Origin: Pseudacidovorax intermedius
Lineage (GTDB): Bacteria > Pseudomonadota > Gammaproteobacteria > Burkholderiales > Burkholderiaceae_C
Direction: 5' to 3'
DNA length: 64,000 nt
Assembly (NCBI RefSeq): GCF_003350475.1
Contig: NZ_QQAV01000005.1
Coordinates: 1-64,000 of the forward strand
Part shown: one piece after another, positions 7,449 to 16,357 of the stretch
Layout of the letters: each line of letters begins with the position of its first letter
How positions within the stretch are numbered: position 1 is the first letter of the stretch
Position numbers and translations under genes: made by a program
Notes under the pieces: generated by a model
The model's input: only the letters and a program-made list of their open reading frames with translations
Database searches by the model: none
What the model was told of the DNA's origin: nothing

Positions 7449-8399
7449 TCAGTGCTCCTGGATCTCTTGAAGGAAGGTGAGTGCATCGCCCAGCCGGGGC
7501 GCGCCCGAGCGGCCCCCGGCCTGCCGGCACTTGAGTGCCGCGGCTGCGGCGGACAGACGGAAGGCCTGCGCCGGCGCCAGTCCGGCACCGAGGGCGAAGG
7601 CGAGGGCTCCGTGGAAAACATCGCCGGCCCCGGTGGTGTCCACCGCGTCGACGGCAAAGGCGGGCAGGGTCTGCAGGGCGCCGGCGTCGTCCAGCCAGGC
7701 GACGCCGCGCTCGCCCAGCGTGACGGCGGCCAGCCGGCAGCCGCGTGCGCGGGCCACGCCCAGCTGCACCTGCAGGGCGCCGCCGCCGCTGTAGGCGGCC
7801 AGTGCGGGCTCCGAGAAGGCGGCGACGTCGGTATGTGGCAGCAACTGGTCGAAGACCCAGGGCTCGGCCATGTCGCCGTCGAGCACCGAGGGCACGCCAT
7901 GCCGGCGCGCGGCCTGGAAGAGGGCGAGCGCGCCCTCGGGCCAGCGCGGATCGGCCAGCACCGCCTGTGCGTCGGCCACGGCGTCGAGCGGCAGCCAGGC
8001 GGGATCGGCCGGCAGGCCGTCGCCGCGGAAGTTGACGATCATGCGTTCGCCGCGGCCGTCGACCACGATGCCCGAGACCGAGGACCGTGCCCCTTCGAAG
8101 AGCCGGAACTGCGCCACGTCCACGCCGGCCTGGGCCAGCTCGTCGCGCATGGCGCGGCCGGCGCTGTCGTCGCCGGCACGGCCCCAGAAGCGCGCGTCGG
8201 CGCCCAGCCGGGCGGCGGCCACGGCGGCATTGGCGGCCATGCCGCCGCCGCCTTCGCGGAAGTCGGCGGCGCGGGTCTTGCCGCCGCCCGCGGGCAGGGC
8301 GTCCACGCCCCAGGTCAGGTCGAAGGCCGACAGCCCCAGGCAGATCACCACGGGCCGCGCCTCGCGCAGCGAATCGGGCAAAAGGGGCAGCGCGTTCAC
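7449..8399 (-). CDS. PfkB family carbohydrate kinase
   Basis: Sugar kinase of 316 residues in the ribokinase/PfkB family. It shows the N-terminal Gly-rich sugar-binding segment [19 protein letters not shown] (48-66) and the anion hole and catalytic base in [13 protein letters not shown] (from 254, base Asp260). ATP should be the phosphate donor. The start overlaps the ATPase stop by four bases, and the aldolase gene follows after two bases, so translation is probably coupled. Expected role: phosphorylate the ketose made by the operon's dehydrogenases before LacD-type cleavage. Confidence 0.87.
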   Translation of the reverse strand: MNALPLLPDSLREARPVVICLGLSAFDLTWGVDALPAGGGKTRAADFREGGGGMAANAAVAAARLGADARFWGRAGDDSAGRAMRDELAQAGVDVAQFRLFEGARSSVSGIVVDGRGERMIVNFRGDGLPADPAWLPLDAVADAQAVLADPRWPEGALALFQAARRHGVPSVLDGDMAEPWVFDQLLPHTDVAAFSEPALAAYSGGGALQVQLGVARARGCRLAAVTLGERGVAWLDDAGALQTLPAFAVDAVDTTGAGDVFHGALAFALGAGLAPAQAFRLSAAAAALKCRQAGGRSGAPRLGDALTFLQEIQEH

Positions 8400-9466
8400 C
8401 GCAGCACGTCCCCGGATCCGGCATCGAACAGGTGTACCTTGGCCGCATCGAAGCCCAGCGCGATGGACGCGCCCGCGTTCACCGCCAACTCGGGCGCGAC
8501 ACGCGCCACGTGGCGCTTGCCGTCGAAGTCGAAGTACACCAGCGTGTCCGAGCCCAGCGGTTCGACCACGCTCACGGTGGTGCGCAGCGGGCCGTCGGCC
8601 TGCGCCAGCAGGTGCTCGGGCCGGATGCCCAGCACGGCCCTGGCGCGGCCGGCCGCGGTCAGCGGGTGCAGGCGGTCGGCCGGCATCGCGAGCAGGGTGC
8701 CATCGGCCAGGCGCAGGCCGCCGGCTTCTACGCCCACGTCGAAGAAGTTCATGGTGGGCGAGCCGATGAAGCCGGCCACGAACTGGTTGGCCGGCTGGCG
8801 GTACACCTCGTCGGGCGTGCCGAACTGCTGCACCACGCCGGCCTTGAGCACCACGATGCGGTCGGCCATGGTCATGGCCTCCACCTGGTCGTGGGTGACG
8901 AAGATCATGGTGGTCTTGAGCTGCTGCGACAGCGCCTTGATCTCGGTGCGCACCTCGCCGCGCAGCTTGGCGTCCAGGTTGGACAGCGGCTCGTCGAAGA
9001 GGAAGACCTTGGGGTTGCGCACCATCGCACGGCCCATGGCCACGCGCTGGCGCTGCCCGCCCGACAGCGCCTTGGGCTTGCGCTGCAGGAAGGGCTCGAT
9101 GTGCAGCAGGCCGGCCGCGCGCTGCACGCGCCGGTCGATCTCGGCCTTGTCCATGCCGCGCATCTCCAGGCCGAAGGCCATGTTCTGGTAGACGCTCATG
9201 TGCGGATAGAGCGCATAGTCCTGGAAAACCATGGCGATGTCGCGCTGCGCCGGCGGCACGTCGTTGACGCAGGTGTCGCCGATGTAGAGCTCGCCGCCGT
9301 CGATGGGCTCCAGCCCCGCGATCACGCGCAGCAGGGTGGACTTGCCGCAGCCCGAGGGGCCGACGAAGACGACGAATTCCTGGTCCCGGATCTCCAGGTC
9401 GATGGCGGGCACCACGGTGATGTCGCCGTAGCGCTTGGTGAGGCCCCGCAGATGGATCGCTGCCAT
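8396..9466 (-). CDS. Sugar ABC transporter ATP-binding protein (MalK/UgpC type)
   Basis: ATPase of 356 residues that powers the adjacent permease pair. Walker [10 protein letters not shown] is at 36-44, the Q-loop in [11 protein letters not shown], the signature LSGGQRQR from 134, Walker B VFLFDEP at 154-160, the D-loop SNLDAK and the switch His in VTHDQ. The extra C-terminal 120 residues (TOBE/MalK-like; [21 protein letters not shown]) mark the carbohydrate (CUT1) class. It sits between the dehydrogenase and kinase genes within the operon, an unusual place for the ATPase but with short spacings throughout. Confidence 0.93.
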   Translation of the reverse strand: MAAIHLRGLTKRYGDITVVPAIDLEIRDQEFVVFVGPSGCGKSTLLRVIAGLEPIDGGELYIGDTCVNDVPPAQRDIAMVFQDYALYPHMSVYQNMAFGLEMRGMDKAEIDRRVQRAAGLLHIEPFLQRKPKALSGGQRQRVAMGRAMVRNPKVFLFDEPLSNLDAKLRGEVRTEIKALSQQLKTTMIFVTHDQVEAMTMADRIVVLKAGVVQQFGTPDEVYRQPANQFVAGFIGSPTMNFFDVGVEAGGLRLADGTLLAMPADRLHPLTAAGRARAVLGIRPEHLLAQADGPLRTTVSVVEPLGSDTLVYFDFDGKRHVARVAPELAVNAGASIALGFDAAKVHLFDAGSGDVLR

Positions 9467-9476
9467 GCGCGCCGCC

Positions 9477-10451
9477 TCAGGAAAAAGCCAGCAGCGGCTT
9501 GACCAGCTCGCCTGCCACGAAGCGGCCGAACATCTCGGGCAGCTGCTCGATGCCGAACTGCGCGTCCACCAGCTGGCGGTAGCGCGCCTTCTCCTTGCGC
9601 AGCAGCTCCACGTTGAGCGCGAAGTCCGACTTGGGGAAGTAGAAGGTGCGCACCATGTAGAAGTCCTTGCGGCGGATGGCCGGCGTTTCCTGCACGGGCC
9701 AGGGCGCGTCGCTCTCGCCGATGAGGATCAGCACGCCGCGCGGCAGCACGATGTTCATGCCCAGCGAGCGCGCCGCATGCGAGCCGCTGCACTCGACGAT
9801 GAGCTTGAAGCGCCTGGTGTTGTCGCCCACCGGATGCCGGCGCGCGCCGAAGGATTCGGCCAGCTGCAGCCGCTCCTCCTTCAGGTCGGACACGTAGACC
9901 TCGGTGTAGCCCAGGTTGAGCAGTGCCACGATGGCGCCCATGCCCACCGGGCCTGCGCCCGTGACCAGCACCGGGCCGGCGCCCTGCGGCGGCACCAGGT
10001 TCTGCACGAAGCGGATGCCGTGCGCGGCGGTGCCGATGGTGTCCAGCAGCAGCGGCGCGAGTTCGTCCTCGATGTCGTCGGGCACGGGCAGCAGGCACTG
10101 CTCCGGCACCGCGAGGTACTCGGCATAGCCACCGGGGCGGTTCCAGCCCACCAGCACCGATTCGTTCAGGCACATCTGCGTGTCGCCGCGGCGGCAGCTT
10201 TCGCAGTGGCCGCAATGCACCGGGATGTAGACCAGGCAGCGGCGGCCGTCGAGCGCATGGCCCGGCTGCTCGACCACGCCGAAGATCTCGTGGCCGGGCG
10301 TGAAGGTGGCGCCCTTGATCCAGAGCTTGGTGTCGGACCCGCACAGCGCCGTGCGGCGCACGCGCAGGAGCACCTCGCCGGCGGCGGGCACGGGACGTTC
10401 GATGTCGGCGACCGTGATGGTCTTGTCGCCATGGAAGACAGCGGCTTGCAT
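9477..10451 (-). CDS. Zinc-dependent MDR alcohol/polyol dehydrogenase
   Basis: NAD(P)-dependent dehydrogenase of 324 residues. It shows the catalytic zinc pattern CGSDTKLW and GHE ([14 protein letters not shown]), four structural-zinc cysteines in [16 protein letters not shown], and a Rossmann motif [11 protein letters not shown]. It resembles sorbitol, L-threonine and galactitol-1-phosphate type dehydrogenases. Within an ABC-sugar operon with a kinase and aldolase it should oxidise the imported polyol or sugar at a secondary alcohol. The chosen ATG leaves an 11-base gap to the permease stop; the longer open frame upstream is the shadow of that permease gene. Confidence 0.88.
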   Translation of the reverse strand: MQAAVFHGDKTITVADIERPVPAAGEVLLRVRRTALCGSDTKLWIKGATFTPGHEIFGVVEQPGHALDGRRCLVYIPVHCGHCESCRRGDTQMCLNESVLVGWNRPGGYAEYLAVPEQCLLPVPDDIEDELAPLLLDTIGTAAHGIRFVQNLVPPQGAGPVLVTGAGPVGMGAIVALLNLGYTEVYVSDLKEERLQLAESFGARRHPVGDNTRRFKLIVECSGSHAARSLGMNIVLPRGVLILIGESDAPWPVQETPAIRRKDFYMVRTFYFPKSDFALNVELLRKEKARYRQLVDAQFGIEQLPEMFGRFVAGELVKPLLAFS

Positions 10452-10462
10452 GAGATTGGCTC

Positions 10463-11278
10463 CTAGCCCTTGACGGCGCCGAGCGCGAGGCCCGACACCA
10501 GACGGCGTTGCACGAAGAAGGCGAGCACCAGCGGCGGCAGCGCGATGAGCGTGGCCGCGGCCATGAGGGCGCCCCAGTTGGAGGCCCCCTCGCCGATGAA
10601 GTTGAACGAGGCGGCGATCAGCGTCTTGGTGTCGCCGTTGGACAGCACCAGCGCGAAGAGGAAGTAGTTCCAGGAGAAGACGAAGGCCAGGATGGCTGAC
10701 ACCACCAGCCCCGGCATCACCAGCGGCAGGGCGATGCGCCACAGGATGCGCGGCACGCTGCAGCCGTCCACCTGCGCGCTTTCCAACACGCTGCGCGGGA
10801 TGTTGTCGAAAAAGGGCAGCAGCACCCAGATGACGATGGGCATGGTGATGACGGCGTGCGTGACCACCAGCGCCGTGTAGGTGCCGATCAGGTTCAGCTC
10901 GCGAAACATCACATACCACGGCAGCAGGAAGAGCGTGCCCGGCGCCATGCGCGCCAGCAGCGTGACCGTGGCCGGCCAGGTGATGCGCGTCCACGAGACC
11001 GCGAAGGCCGCCGGCACGCCCAGCACGATGCCGATCACGGTCGAGCCGATGGTGATGACCAGGCTGTTCCAGGTGTAGTGCCCGAAGGGCGTGGTGCCGA
11101 AGAGCTGGCGGTAGTTGTCCAGCGTGGGCGTGAAGAACAGCTTGGGCGGGTAGGCTGTGACCTCGGCGGAGGGCTTGAAGGAGGCCAGCACCATCCAGGC
11201 GATGGGCGCCAGGATGATCAGGCCCACCATCGCGATCTGCAGCGCGTTCAGGCGGCGGATGAGGGCGTCGTCGTGCAT
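10463..11278 (-). CDS. Carbohydrate ABC transporter permease (MalG type)
   Basis: Inner-membrane permease of 271 residues with six predicted helices; the first is at about 15-32 (MVGLIILAPIAWMVLASFKP). The EAA loop that contacts the ATPase is LESAQVDGCSVPRILWRIALPL around residues 162-184. The YPP/NYRQLF start and the VQRRLVSGLALGAVKG end are typical of the MalG half of CUT1 systems. It pairs with the permease gene just upstream (10-base gap). Confidence 0.92.
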   Translation of the reverse strand: MHDDALIRRLNALQIAMVGLIILAPIAWMVLASFKPSAEVTAYPPKLFFTPTLDNYRQLFGTTPFGHYTWNSLVITIGSTVIGIVLGVPAAFAVSWTRITWPATVTLLARMAPGTLFLLPWYVMFRELNLIGTYTALVVTHAVITMPIVIWVLLPFFDNIPRSVLESAQVDGCSVPRILWRIALPLVMPGLVVSAILAFVFSWNYFLFALVLSNGDTKTLIAASFNFIGEGASNWGALMAAATLIALPPLVLAFFVQRRLVSGLALGAVKG

Positions 11279-11288
11279 GCGTGTCTCC

Positions 11289-12158
11289 TCACCAGGCCAC
11301 GCGCTTGCGCGCCTGGGTCAGCACCACCACGGCGCCCAGCACCAGCGTCGAGAGCGTGATCATCAGCGCGCTCGCATAGCCGATCTCGAAGAACTCGAAG
11401 CCCTTGCGGAAGCCGTAGATGTTGAGCGTGTTCGAGGCATTGCCCGGCCCGCCCTGGGTGGTGATGTAGATGATGTCGAAGAAGCGCAGCAGGTCGACGC
11501 TGCGCAGGATGGCGGCCGTGACGATGGTGGGCATCAGCAGCGGCAGCGTGATGCGCCAGAAGGTCTTCCACCGCGAGGCGCCGTCGATCTGCGCCGCCTC
11601 GTACACGTTGGGCGGCAGCGACTGCAGGCCGCCCAGCACGATCAGCGCCACGTAGGGCGTCCATTGCCAGGTGTCGATGAAGGCGACGGTGGGGATCACC
11701 CACTGGGGCGAGGCCAGCCAGTCCGAGCGCGGCAGGCCCACGCTCTCCAGCAGCCAGTTGGCCGCGCCGATGGACGGGTCCAGCACCACCAGCCACATCA
11801 TGCCCACCACCACCGGCGGCAGCACGAAGGGCGAGATCATGAGCGTGCGCACGATGCCCGAGAGCTTCTTGGACGAATGCAGCAGCAGCGCGACGTAGGT
11901 GCCCAGCACCAGTTGCAGCACCAGCGACAGCACGTACAGCACCAGCGTGATCTTCAGGCCGTTCCAGAACTCGCCGTCCTGCAGCATGAGCAGGTAGTTC
12001 CGGCCGTAGTTGAGCGTGGCGCTGCCGCCGAAGCTGAACTCGTGCAGGCTCAGCCAGATCGTGTAGGCGAAGGGAAAGGCGATCAGCGCCAGCGTGAAGA
12101 TCACGGCCGGCGTGGACAGCATGTTCAGCTGCCGGCGGGTTCCGATGGATTGGCTCAT
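11289..12158 (-). CDS. Carbohydrate ABC transporter permease (MalF type)
   Basis: Inner-membrane permease of 289 residues, the MalF-like partner. The first helix is at about 17-36 (PAVIFTLALIAFPFAYTIWL), and further helices follow to the C-terminus. The EAA loop reads YEAAQIDGASRWKTFWRITL and is followed by LPLLMPT. The RYF-like TTQGGPGNASNTLNIYGFRKGF is strongly conserved in sugar permeases. It lies between the SDR and MalG-type genes with about ten bases on either side. Confidence 0.92.
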   Translation of the reverse strand: MSQSIGTRRQLNMLSTPAVIFTLALIAFPFAYTIWLSLHEFSFGGSATLNYGRNYLLMLQDGEFWNGLKITLVLYVLSLVLQLVLGTYVALLLHSSKKLSGIVRTLMISPFVLPPVVVGMMWLVVLDPSIGAANWLLESVGLPRSDWLASPQWVIPTVAFIDTWQWTPYVALIVLGGLQSLPPNVYEAAQIDGASRWKTFWRITLPLLMPTIVTAAILRSVDLLRFFDIIYITTQGGPGNASNTLNIYGFRKGFEFFEIGYASALMITLSTLVLGAVVVLTQARKRVAW

Positions 12159-12168
12159 GCGGGGCTCC

Positions 12169-12951
12169 TCATCCGGCCAGGAAGCCGCCGTCCACCGCCA
12201 GCACGGTGCCGGTCATGTAATGGGCGGCCGGCGAGGCCAGGAAGAGCGCGCTGCCCGCGATGTCGGTGGGCTGGGCCCAGCGGCCCTGCGGGATGCGCGC
12301 GCGGATGCGTTCGTAGTGGGCTGCGTCCTGGCGGCCTTCGGCGTTGATCGGCGTCTCGACGTAGCCGGGCGCCACCGCGTTGACGCGGATGCCCTCGGCG
12401 GCCCAGGCCAGCGCCAGCGACTTGGTGAGCATCACCACGCCGCCCTTGCTGGCGCAGTAGGCCGGAATCCACGGCAGCGCCGCGAAGGCGTTCATCGAGG
12501 CGATGTTGACGATGCTGCCGCCGCCGGCATCGCCATGCGCCGCGAGCATCGGCTTGCACGCCGTGCACAGGCGGAAGGTGCCGGTGAGGTTGACGTCCAG
12601 CACGCGCTGGAAGGTGGCGACCTCGAACTCCTTGAAGCGCGCCAGGATGCCGGCGCAGTTGACCAGCGTGTGCAGGCCGTCCAGTTCGCCCACCAACCGC
12701 GCCACGTCGTCGTCGCGGGTCACGTCCAGCGTGGCCAGGCGCAGGTGCGCGGCCGGCTTCAACGCGGAGGCTGCCAGGGCGGCTTCGTCCACGCCGGTGG
12801 CCACCACCTCGCAGCCCGCGTCGACGAAGGCCTGCGCGATGGCGCTGCCGATGCCGCCCGCGCCGCCCACCACCAGCACGCGGTGGCCCGGGGCGAAGGC
12901 GAAGGGGCTCCCGGCCGCCCGCGGGCGGCTGTCTTCGGCGATCACGTCCAT
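12169..12951 (-). CDS. Short-chain dehydrogenase in the sugar operon
   Basis: SDR of 260 residues. It has a cofactor motif VVGGAGGIGSAIA near residue 27, a VNCAGI strand, SMNAF before the catalytic YCASK, and the C-terminal HYMTGTVLAVDGGFLAG. It probably interconverts an imported polyol and its ketose, so together with the MDR dehydrogenase the operon has two oxidation steps. Its ATG overlaps the stop of the binding-protein gene by one base (TGATG), suggesting translational coupling. The longer open frame upstream is a shadow of the binding protein. Confidence 0.88.
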   Translation of the reverse strand: MDVIAEDSRPRAAGSPFAFAPGHRVLVVGGAGGIGSAIAQAFVDAGCEVVATGVDEAALAASALKPAAHLRLATLDVTRDDDVARLVGELDGLHTLVNCAGILARFKEFEVATFQRVLDVNLTGTFRLCTACKPMLAAHGDAGGGSIVNIASMNAFAALPWIPAYCASKGGVVMLTKSLALAWAAEGIRVNAVAPGYVETPINAEGRQDAAHYERIRARIPQGRWAQPTDIAGSALFLASPAAHYMTGTVLAVDGGFLAG

Positions 12952-14249
12952 CAGTCCTTCGCGATCAGCGCGTCGAGCTGCTTGTCGGCGTCCGCGCAGG
13001 CCTGCGCCACCGTCTTCTGGCCCAGCAGCAGTTCGTTGACGGCCTGGCCCACGTACTCGCGCGAGGCCGGGTTGGCCACGATGGGGTAGCCCACCTCGGA
13101 CGTGCCGGTCTTGCCCAGCTCGCTGACGGTGGCGGCCCATTCGCGGCGCACCGGCTCACCGTCCATCCAGGCCTTGTAGTCGGCGCCGTTGGCCACCGAT
13201 GCGCGCGGCGGCGCCACGCCGTCCAGCGCCAGCTTCTCCTGCACGGCGCGGCTGGTGGCCCACTGCACGAAGTACCAGGCGGCTTCCTTCTTCTTGCTGT
13301 ACGCCGAAACGGACATGGTCCAGCCGATCACCGTGGGCCGCGAACCGCCGGGGCCCGCGGGCAGCACGGCGATCGCGGTGTCCTTGAGGCGGGCGCCGCC
13401 TTCCATCACGCTGCGCAGCTCGTTGGAGGACTCGAAGGCCATCGCCGCCTTGCCCTCGCGGTACAGGCTGCTGATCTGATAGAAGCTGTAGTTCACCACG
13501 CCGGGCGGGCCGTAGTCCTTGAGCAGCTTGGCGTAGAGGCCCAGCGACTCCTGGCCCGGCTTGCTGCACAACTGCGACTTGCCGTCCTTCATGTAGTCGC
13601 CGCCGAAGTTGTGCAGGAATACGCTGTAGGTGAAGGGCAGCGCGGGCTTGAGGCCGCGCGAGACGAAGGGCGTCACGCCCGGCTCGCAGCTCTTGAGCTT
13701 GGCGGCCACGCCTTCGAGCTCGGGCAGGCTCTTGGGCAGCTGCACGCCGCACTTCTGGAACAGGTCCTTGCGGTAGTACAGCACCGGGCCTTCGATGTTG
13801 AGCGGCACGCCCATCACGCGGCCGTTGTAGCTGGCGTCCTTCACCAGGCCGGGGCTGAGGTCGGCGAAGTCGTAGTCGGGCGCGGCGGCGGTCTTGATGA
13901 GGTCGGTCAGGTCGGCATACCAGCCGGCCTTGGCGAACTGCAGGCCTTCGCGCGAGGGCAGGGACATGAACAGGTCCACCTCGTCGCTGCGCGAGTTCAT
14001 CACGGTGACCATGCGCTGGCGCATCTGCTGCTCCTGGTAGCTGTCCACCTTGAGCGTCATGCCGGTCTGCTTCTCGAAGTCCGCCTTGTGCTTGAGCAGC
14101 GCCGCCGCCACCGGGTTGTTGTTGGCCAGGAAGGTGAGCGTGGTGCCCTGGTACTTCTTCCAGTTGAACTCCTGGGCACCCGCCGTGAGCGACAGCGTGG
14201 CCAGGGCGACCGTGCCGAGCACGGCGATGGGACGGTGGATGGAACGCAT
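12951..14249 (-). CDS. Sugar ABC transporter substrate-binding protein
   Basis: Periplasmic binding protein of 432 residues (SBP_bac_1/cluster B type) with a signal peptide ending AGA near residue 25. Signs of the family are LTFLANNNPVAAAL, the DLFMSLPS strand, VMGVPLNIEGPVLYYRKDLF, the GKAAMAFESSNELRS segment and the AWYFVQWATS helix. It is the first gene of the nine-gene operon, preceded by AAGGAG and by a LacI-type operator, so it should be the most highly expressed product. The sugar or polyol bound cannot be told from sequence. Confidence 0.92.
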   Translation of the reverse strand: MRSIHRPIAVLGTVALATLSLTAGAQEFNWKKYQGTTLTFLANNNPVAAALLKHKADFEKQTGMTLKVDSYQEQQMRQRMVTVMNSRSDEVDLFMSLPSREGLQFAKAGWYADLTDLIKTAAAPDYDFADLSPGLVKDASYNGRVMGVPLNIEGPVLYYRKDLFQKCGVQLPKSLPELEGVAAKLKSCEPGVTPFVSRGLKPALPFTYSVFLHNFGGDYMKDGKSQLCSKPGQESLGLYAKLLKDYGPPGVVNYSFYQISSLYREGKAAMAFESSNELRSVMEGGARLKDTAIAVLPAGPGGSRPTVIGWTMSVSAYSKKKEAAWYFVQWATSRAVQEKLALDGVAPPRASVANGADYKAWMDGEPVRREWAATVSELGKTGTSEVGYPIVANPASREYVGQAVNELLLGQKTVAQACADADKQLDALIAKD

Positions 14250-14293
14250 GGATGTCTCCTTGTTCTGTCGGCCATGCCGACGGGTCGAAGCGA

Positions 14294-14307
14294 TGTAACC
14301 GTTTACA
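14294..14307. promoter_or_regulatory. LacI-type operator upstream of the sugar operon
   Basis: TGTAAACGGTTACA on the minus strand, arms TGTAA / TTACA, 44 bases upstream of the binding-protein start. It fits the binding site of the divergently encoded LacI regulator, and a related copy lies in front of that regulator. Confidence 0.65.
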
Positions 14308-14418
14308 GAATTGTGGGTGATTGACGAGTGGCGATCAACCGCGATGCTGGCGGAATGGGGGTGTTTTTTATTGGGGTTTGCCCTTGAAAACGGTGCTTCA
14401 GCCGATGTACCTGTTTTA

Positions 14419-14432
14419 TGTAAACTGTTTCA
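14419..14432. promoter_or_regulatory. Second LacI-type operator, next to the regulator start
   Basis: TGTAAACTGTTTCA, an imperfect dyad of the same TGTAAAC consensus as the site at 14294. It ends three bases before the ATG of the LacI gene, so repressor binding would block its own expression and could loop with the other site, about 125 bases away. Confidence 0.55.
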
Positions 14433-14435
14433 TCG

Positions 14436-15458
14436 ATGAAGAACAAATCCGTCGGCATCCGTGAAGTGGCGCAGCACGCGGGCGTGTCCACCGCCTCGAT
14501 CTCGCGGGCGCTGAACAGCCCCGAATCGGTGAGCCCAGCCCTGCGCCTGAAGGTGGACGCGGCCATCGCTGCGCTCGGCTACATCCCCGACGCGGCGGCG
14601 CGGGCGCTGTCGTCGCGGCGCACGCGCACCATCGGCGCCATCATCCCGACGGTGGACAACGCCATGTTCGCGCGCGGCATCGAGGCGCTGCAGCGCTACC
14701 TGTCGCTGCAGGGCTACCTGCTGCTGCTGGCCACCAGCGGCTACGACCCCGAGGTCGAGTTCCGCCAGGCGCAGAACATGGTCAGCCGCGGCGTCGACGG
14801 CCTGATCCTGCGCGGCGACATGCACACCGAGGGTCTGCGGCGGCTGCTGGCCACCCAGCGCATGCCCTTCGTGAACGTGGGCGTCTACCACCCCGACAAG
14901 CCCTATGCCTCCATCGGCGCCAACAACGAGGACGCCGCCTGGCGCGCCACGCGCTACCTGATCGGGCTCGGCCACACGCGCATCGCCATGGTGGCGGCCA
15001 TGTCGGCCCACAACGACCGTGCCTCGGCCCGCGTGGCCGGCGTGCGGCGCGCGCTGAAGGAGCAGGGCCTGCCGCTGCCCGCCGACTGGTACTACGAGGT
15101 GCACTACCGCCTGGACGATGCCCGCCAGGCCGCGCGGGCGCTCATGGCCTGCCCCGAGCGTCCGACGGCGGTGGTCTGCGGCAACGACGTGCTGGCGTAC
15201 GGCGTGCTGCTGGAGGTCGAGCGCCACGGCCTGCAGGTGCCCGGCGACATCTCGGTGATGGGCTTCGACGACCTGGAGTGGAGCCGCCACCTGCGGCCCA
15301 GCCTCACGACCATGCACCTGCCCACCGACGAGGTGTGGACGCGGGCCGGCGAGCACCTGGTCAAGCAGCTCAGCGGCCAGCCCTGCGTGATGCACCACGA
15401 GGTGGATGCGACGCTGGTCGTGCGCGAATCGACCGCGCCGCCGCGCGCCAGTGCCTGA
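14436..15458 (+). CDS. LacI family repressor of the sugar operon
   Basis: Repressor of 340 residues. The helix-turn-helix starts at once (IREVAQHAGVSTASISRALN, residues 8-27), followed by the hinge helix AAARALSSRRTRTIG and a periplasmic-binding-protein-like sensor. It is transcribed divergently from the ABC-sugar operon, with dyads in between, so it almost surely controls that operon. The start ATG is required to keep the complete HTH, yet an operator half-site ends three bases before it and no Shine-Dalgarno sequence is visible; a leaderless mRNA is possible. Confidence 0.92.
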   Translation: MKNKSVGIREVAQHAGVSTASISRALNSPESVSPALRLKVDAAIAALGYIPDAAARALSSRRTRTIGAIIPTVDNAMFARGIEALQRYLSLQGYLLLLATSGYDPEVEFRQAQNMVSRGVDGLILRGDMHTEGLRRLLATQRMPFVNVGVYHPDKPYASIGANNEDAAWRATRYLIGLGHTRIAMVAAMSAHNDRASARVAGVRRALKEQGLPLPADWYYEVHYRLDDARQAARALMACPERPTAVVCGNDVLAYGVLLEVERHGLQVPGDISVMGFDDLEWSRHLRPSLTTMHLPTDEVWTRAGEHLVKQLSGQPCVMHHEVDATLVVRESTAPPRASA

Positions 15459-15481
15459 GGGTCGTCGTCGCGCAGGCCGTC

Positions 15482-16273
15482 TCAGTGGGCGTGCAGCGCC
15501 GCAAGTGCGAGCGAACCGCCCGTGGCCACCAGCAGCGCTGCCACGCCCCAGCGCAGCGCCGCGGCCGGCACGTGCGGCTGCAGGCGCAACGCCAGCCGCG
15601 TGAGCACCTGCACCAGCGGCAGCGCGATGGCCGACAGCAGCACCGCCCGCAGCGAGAAGCCACCCGTGGGCACGTTCAGCGCGATGCGGGTCAGCGCATT
15701 GGCCGCGAACATCAGCAGCAGGCCGCGCCGCACCACGTCCAGCGCCAGCGGCTGGCGGTAGAGGTGGTAGACGATGGGCGGCCCCGAGGTGCCGAAGAGT
15801 CCGCCCATCAGCCCCGACACCAGCCCCGCCGCCGCGAACTGCCGCGGCGGCGCCAGCGTGGCACGCACCGCGCCGCGGCGCAGCAGCACCAGCGCGCACA
15901 GCACGATCACCACGCCCAGCAACAGCTTGAGCGCCGTGGTGGCCCCGGCGCTCAGCCAGTGCAGCAGCACCAGGCCCCCGCCCACGCCGACGCAGCTCGT
16001 GAGGATGGCCGGCTTCATCAGCGGCCAGGGCACTGGCTGTCGGTGGGCGCGGAAATAGGCCCAGGCATTGGCCAGCGTGAGCACCGTCGCCACGTTGGCC
16101 GCATCCGCCACCGAGGCCAGGTCGAAGCTGGCCACCAGGCTCAGGAAGACCAGCCCGAAGGCGAAGCCCGAGAGCGTCTGGGCGAAGGTGGCGATGGCGA
16201 CGCACAGCAGGTACAGGGCCAGCGAGGCGGGCGAACCGAGAAGGGCGGCGAGCGAGGTGAGCGAGGGCGGCAT
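15482..16273 (-). CDS. TSUP family (TauE/SafE-like) membrane transporter
   Basis: Integral membrane protein of 263 residues with about eight helices and the internal duplication typical of the sulfite exporter TauE/SafE family. The N-terminal repeat has FAQTLSGFAFGLV, and the second has GLMGGLFGTSGPPIVYHLY. Members export or import sulfonates, sulfite or organic acids. It appears to be the last gene of the sugar-acid operon (84 bases after the Bug gene), where export of a small acid or sulfur compound would fit, but the substrate is unknown. It ends 23 bases from the convergent LacI gene. Confidence 0.85.
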   Translation of the reverse strand: MPPSLTSLAALLGSPASLALYLLCVAIATFAQTLSGFAFGLVFLSLVASFDLASVADAANVATVLTLANAWAYFRAHRQPVPWPLMKPAILTSCVGVGGGLVLLHWLSAGATTALKLLLGVVIVLCALVLLRRGAVRATLAPPRQFAAAGLVSGLMGGLFGTSGPPIVYHLYRQPLALDVVRRGLLLMFAANALTRIALNVPTGGFSLRAVLLSAIALPLVQVLTRLALRLQPHVPAAALRWGVAALLVATGGSLALAALHAH

Positions 16274-16357
16274 GCGGGAGAGGAGGTCGGCCCGGCGGCC
16301 GGCACAGGAGCCTCGACGGCTGAGCCCGCTTCGGCCGACGCCGAAAGGCTCAGGGGC

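Noticed and set aside
5252-7900. Apparent 880-residue fusion ending in the enolase-superfamily enzyme
   Set aside because: The first half is the out-of-frame reading of the kinase and aldolase genes; the real start is the TGATG junction at 6400.
6400-8399. Sulfoquinovose (sulfo-EMP) pathway from the LacD-type aldolase plus PfkB kinase
   Set aside because: No sulfoquinovosidase, isomerase or sulfolactaldehyde reductase in the operon; the family pair alone is not specific.
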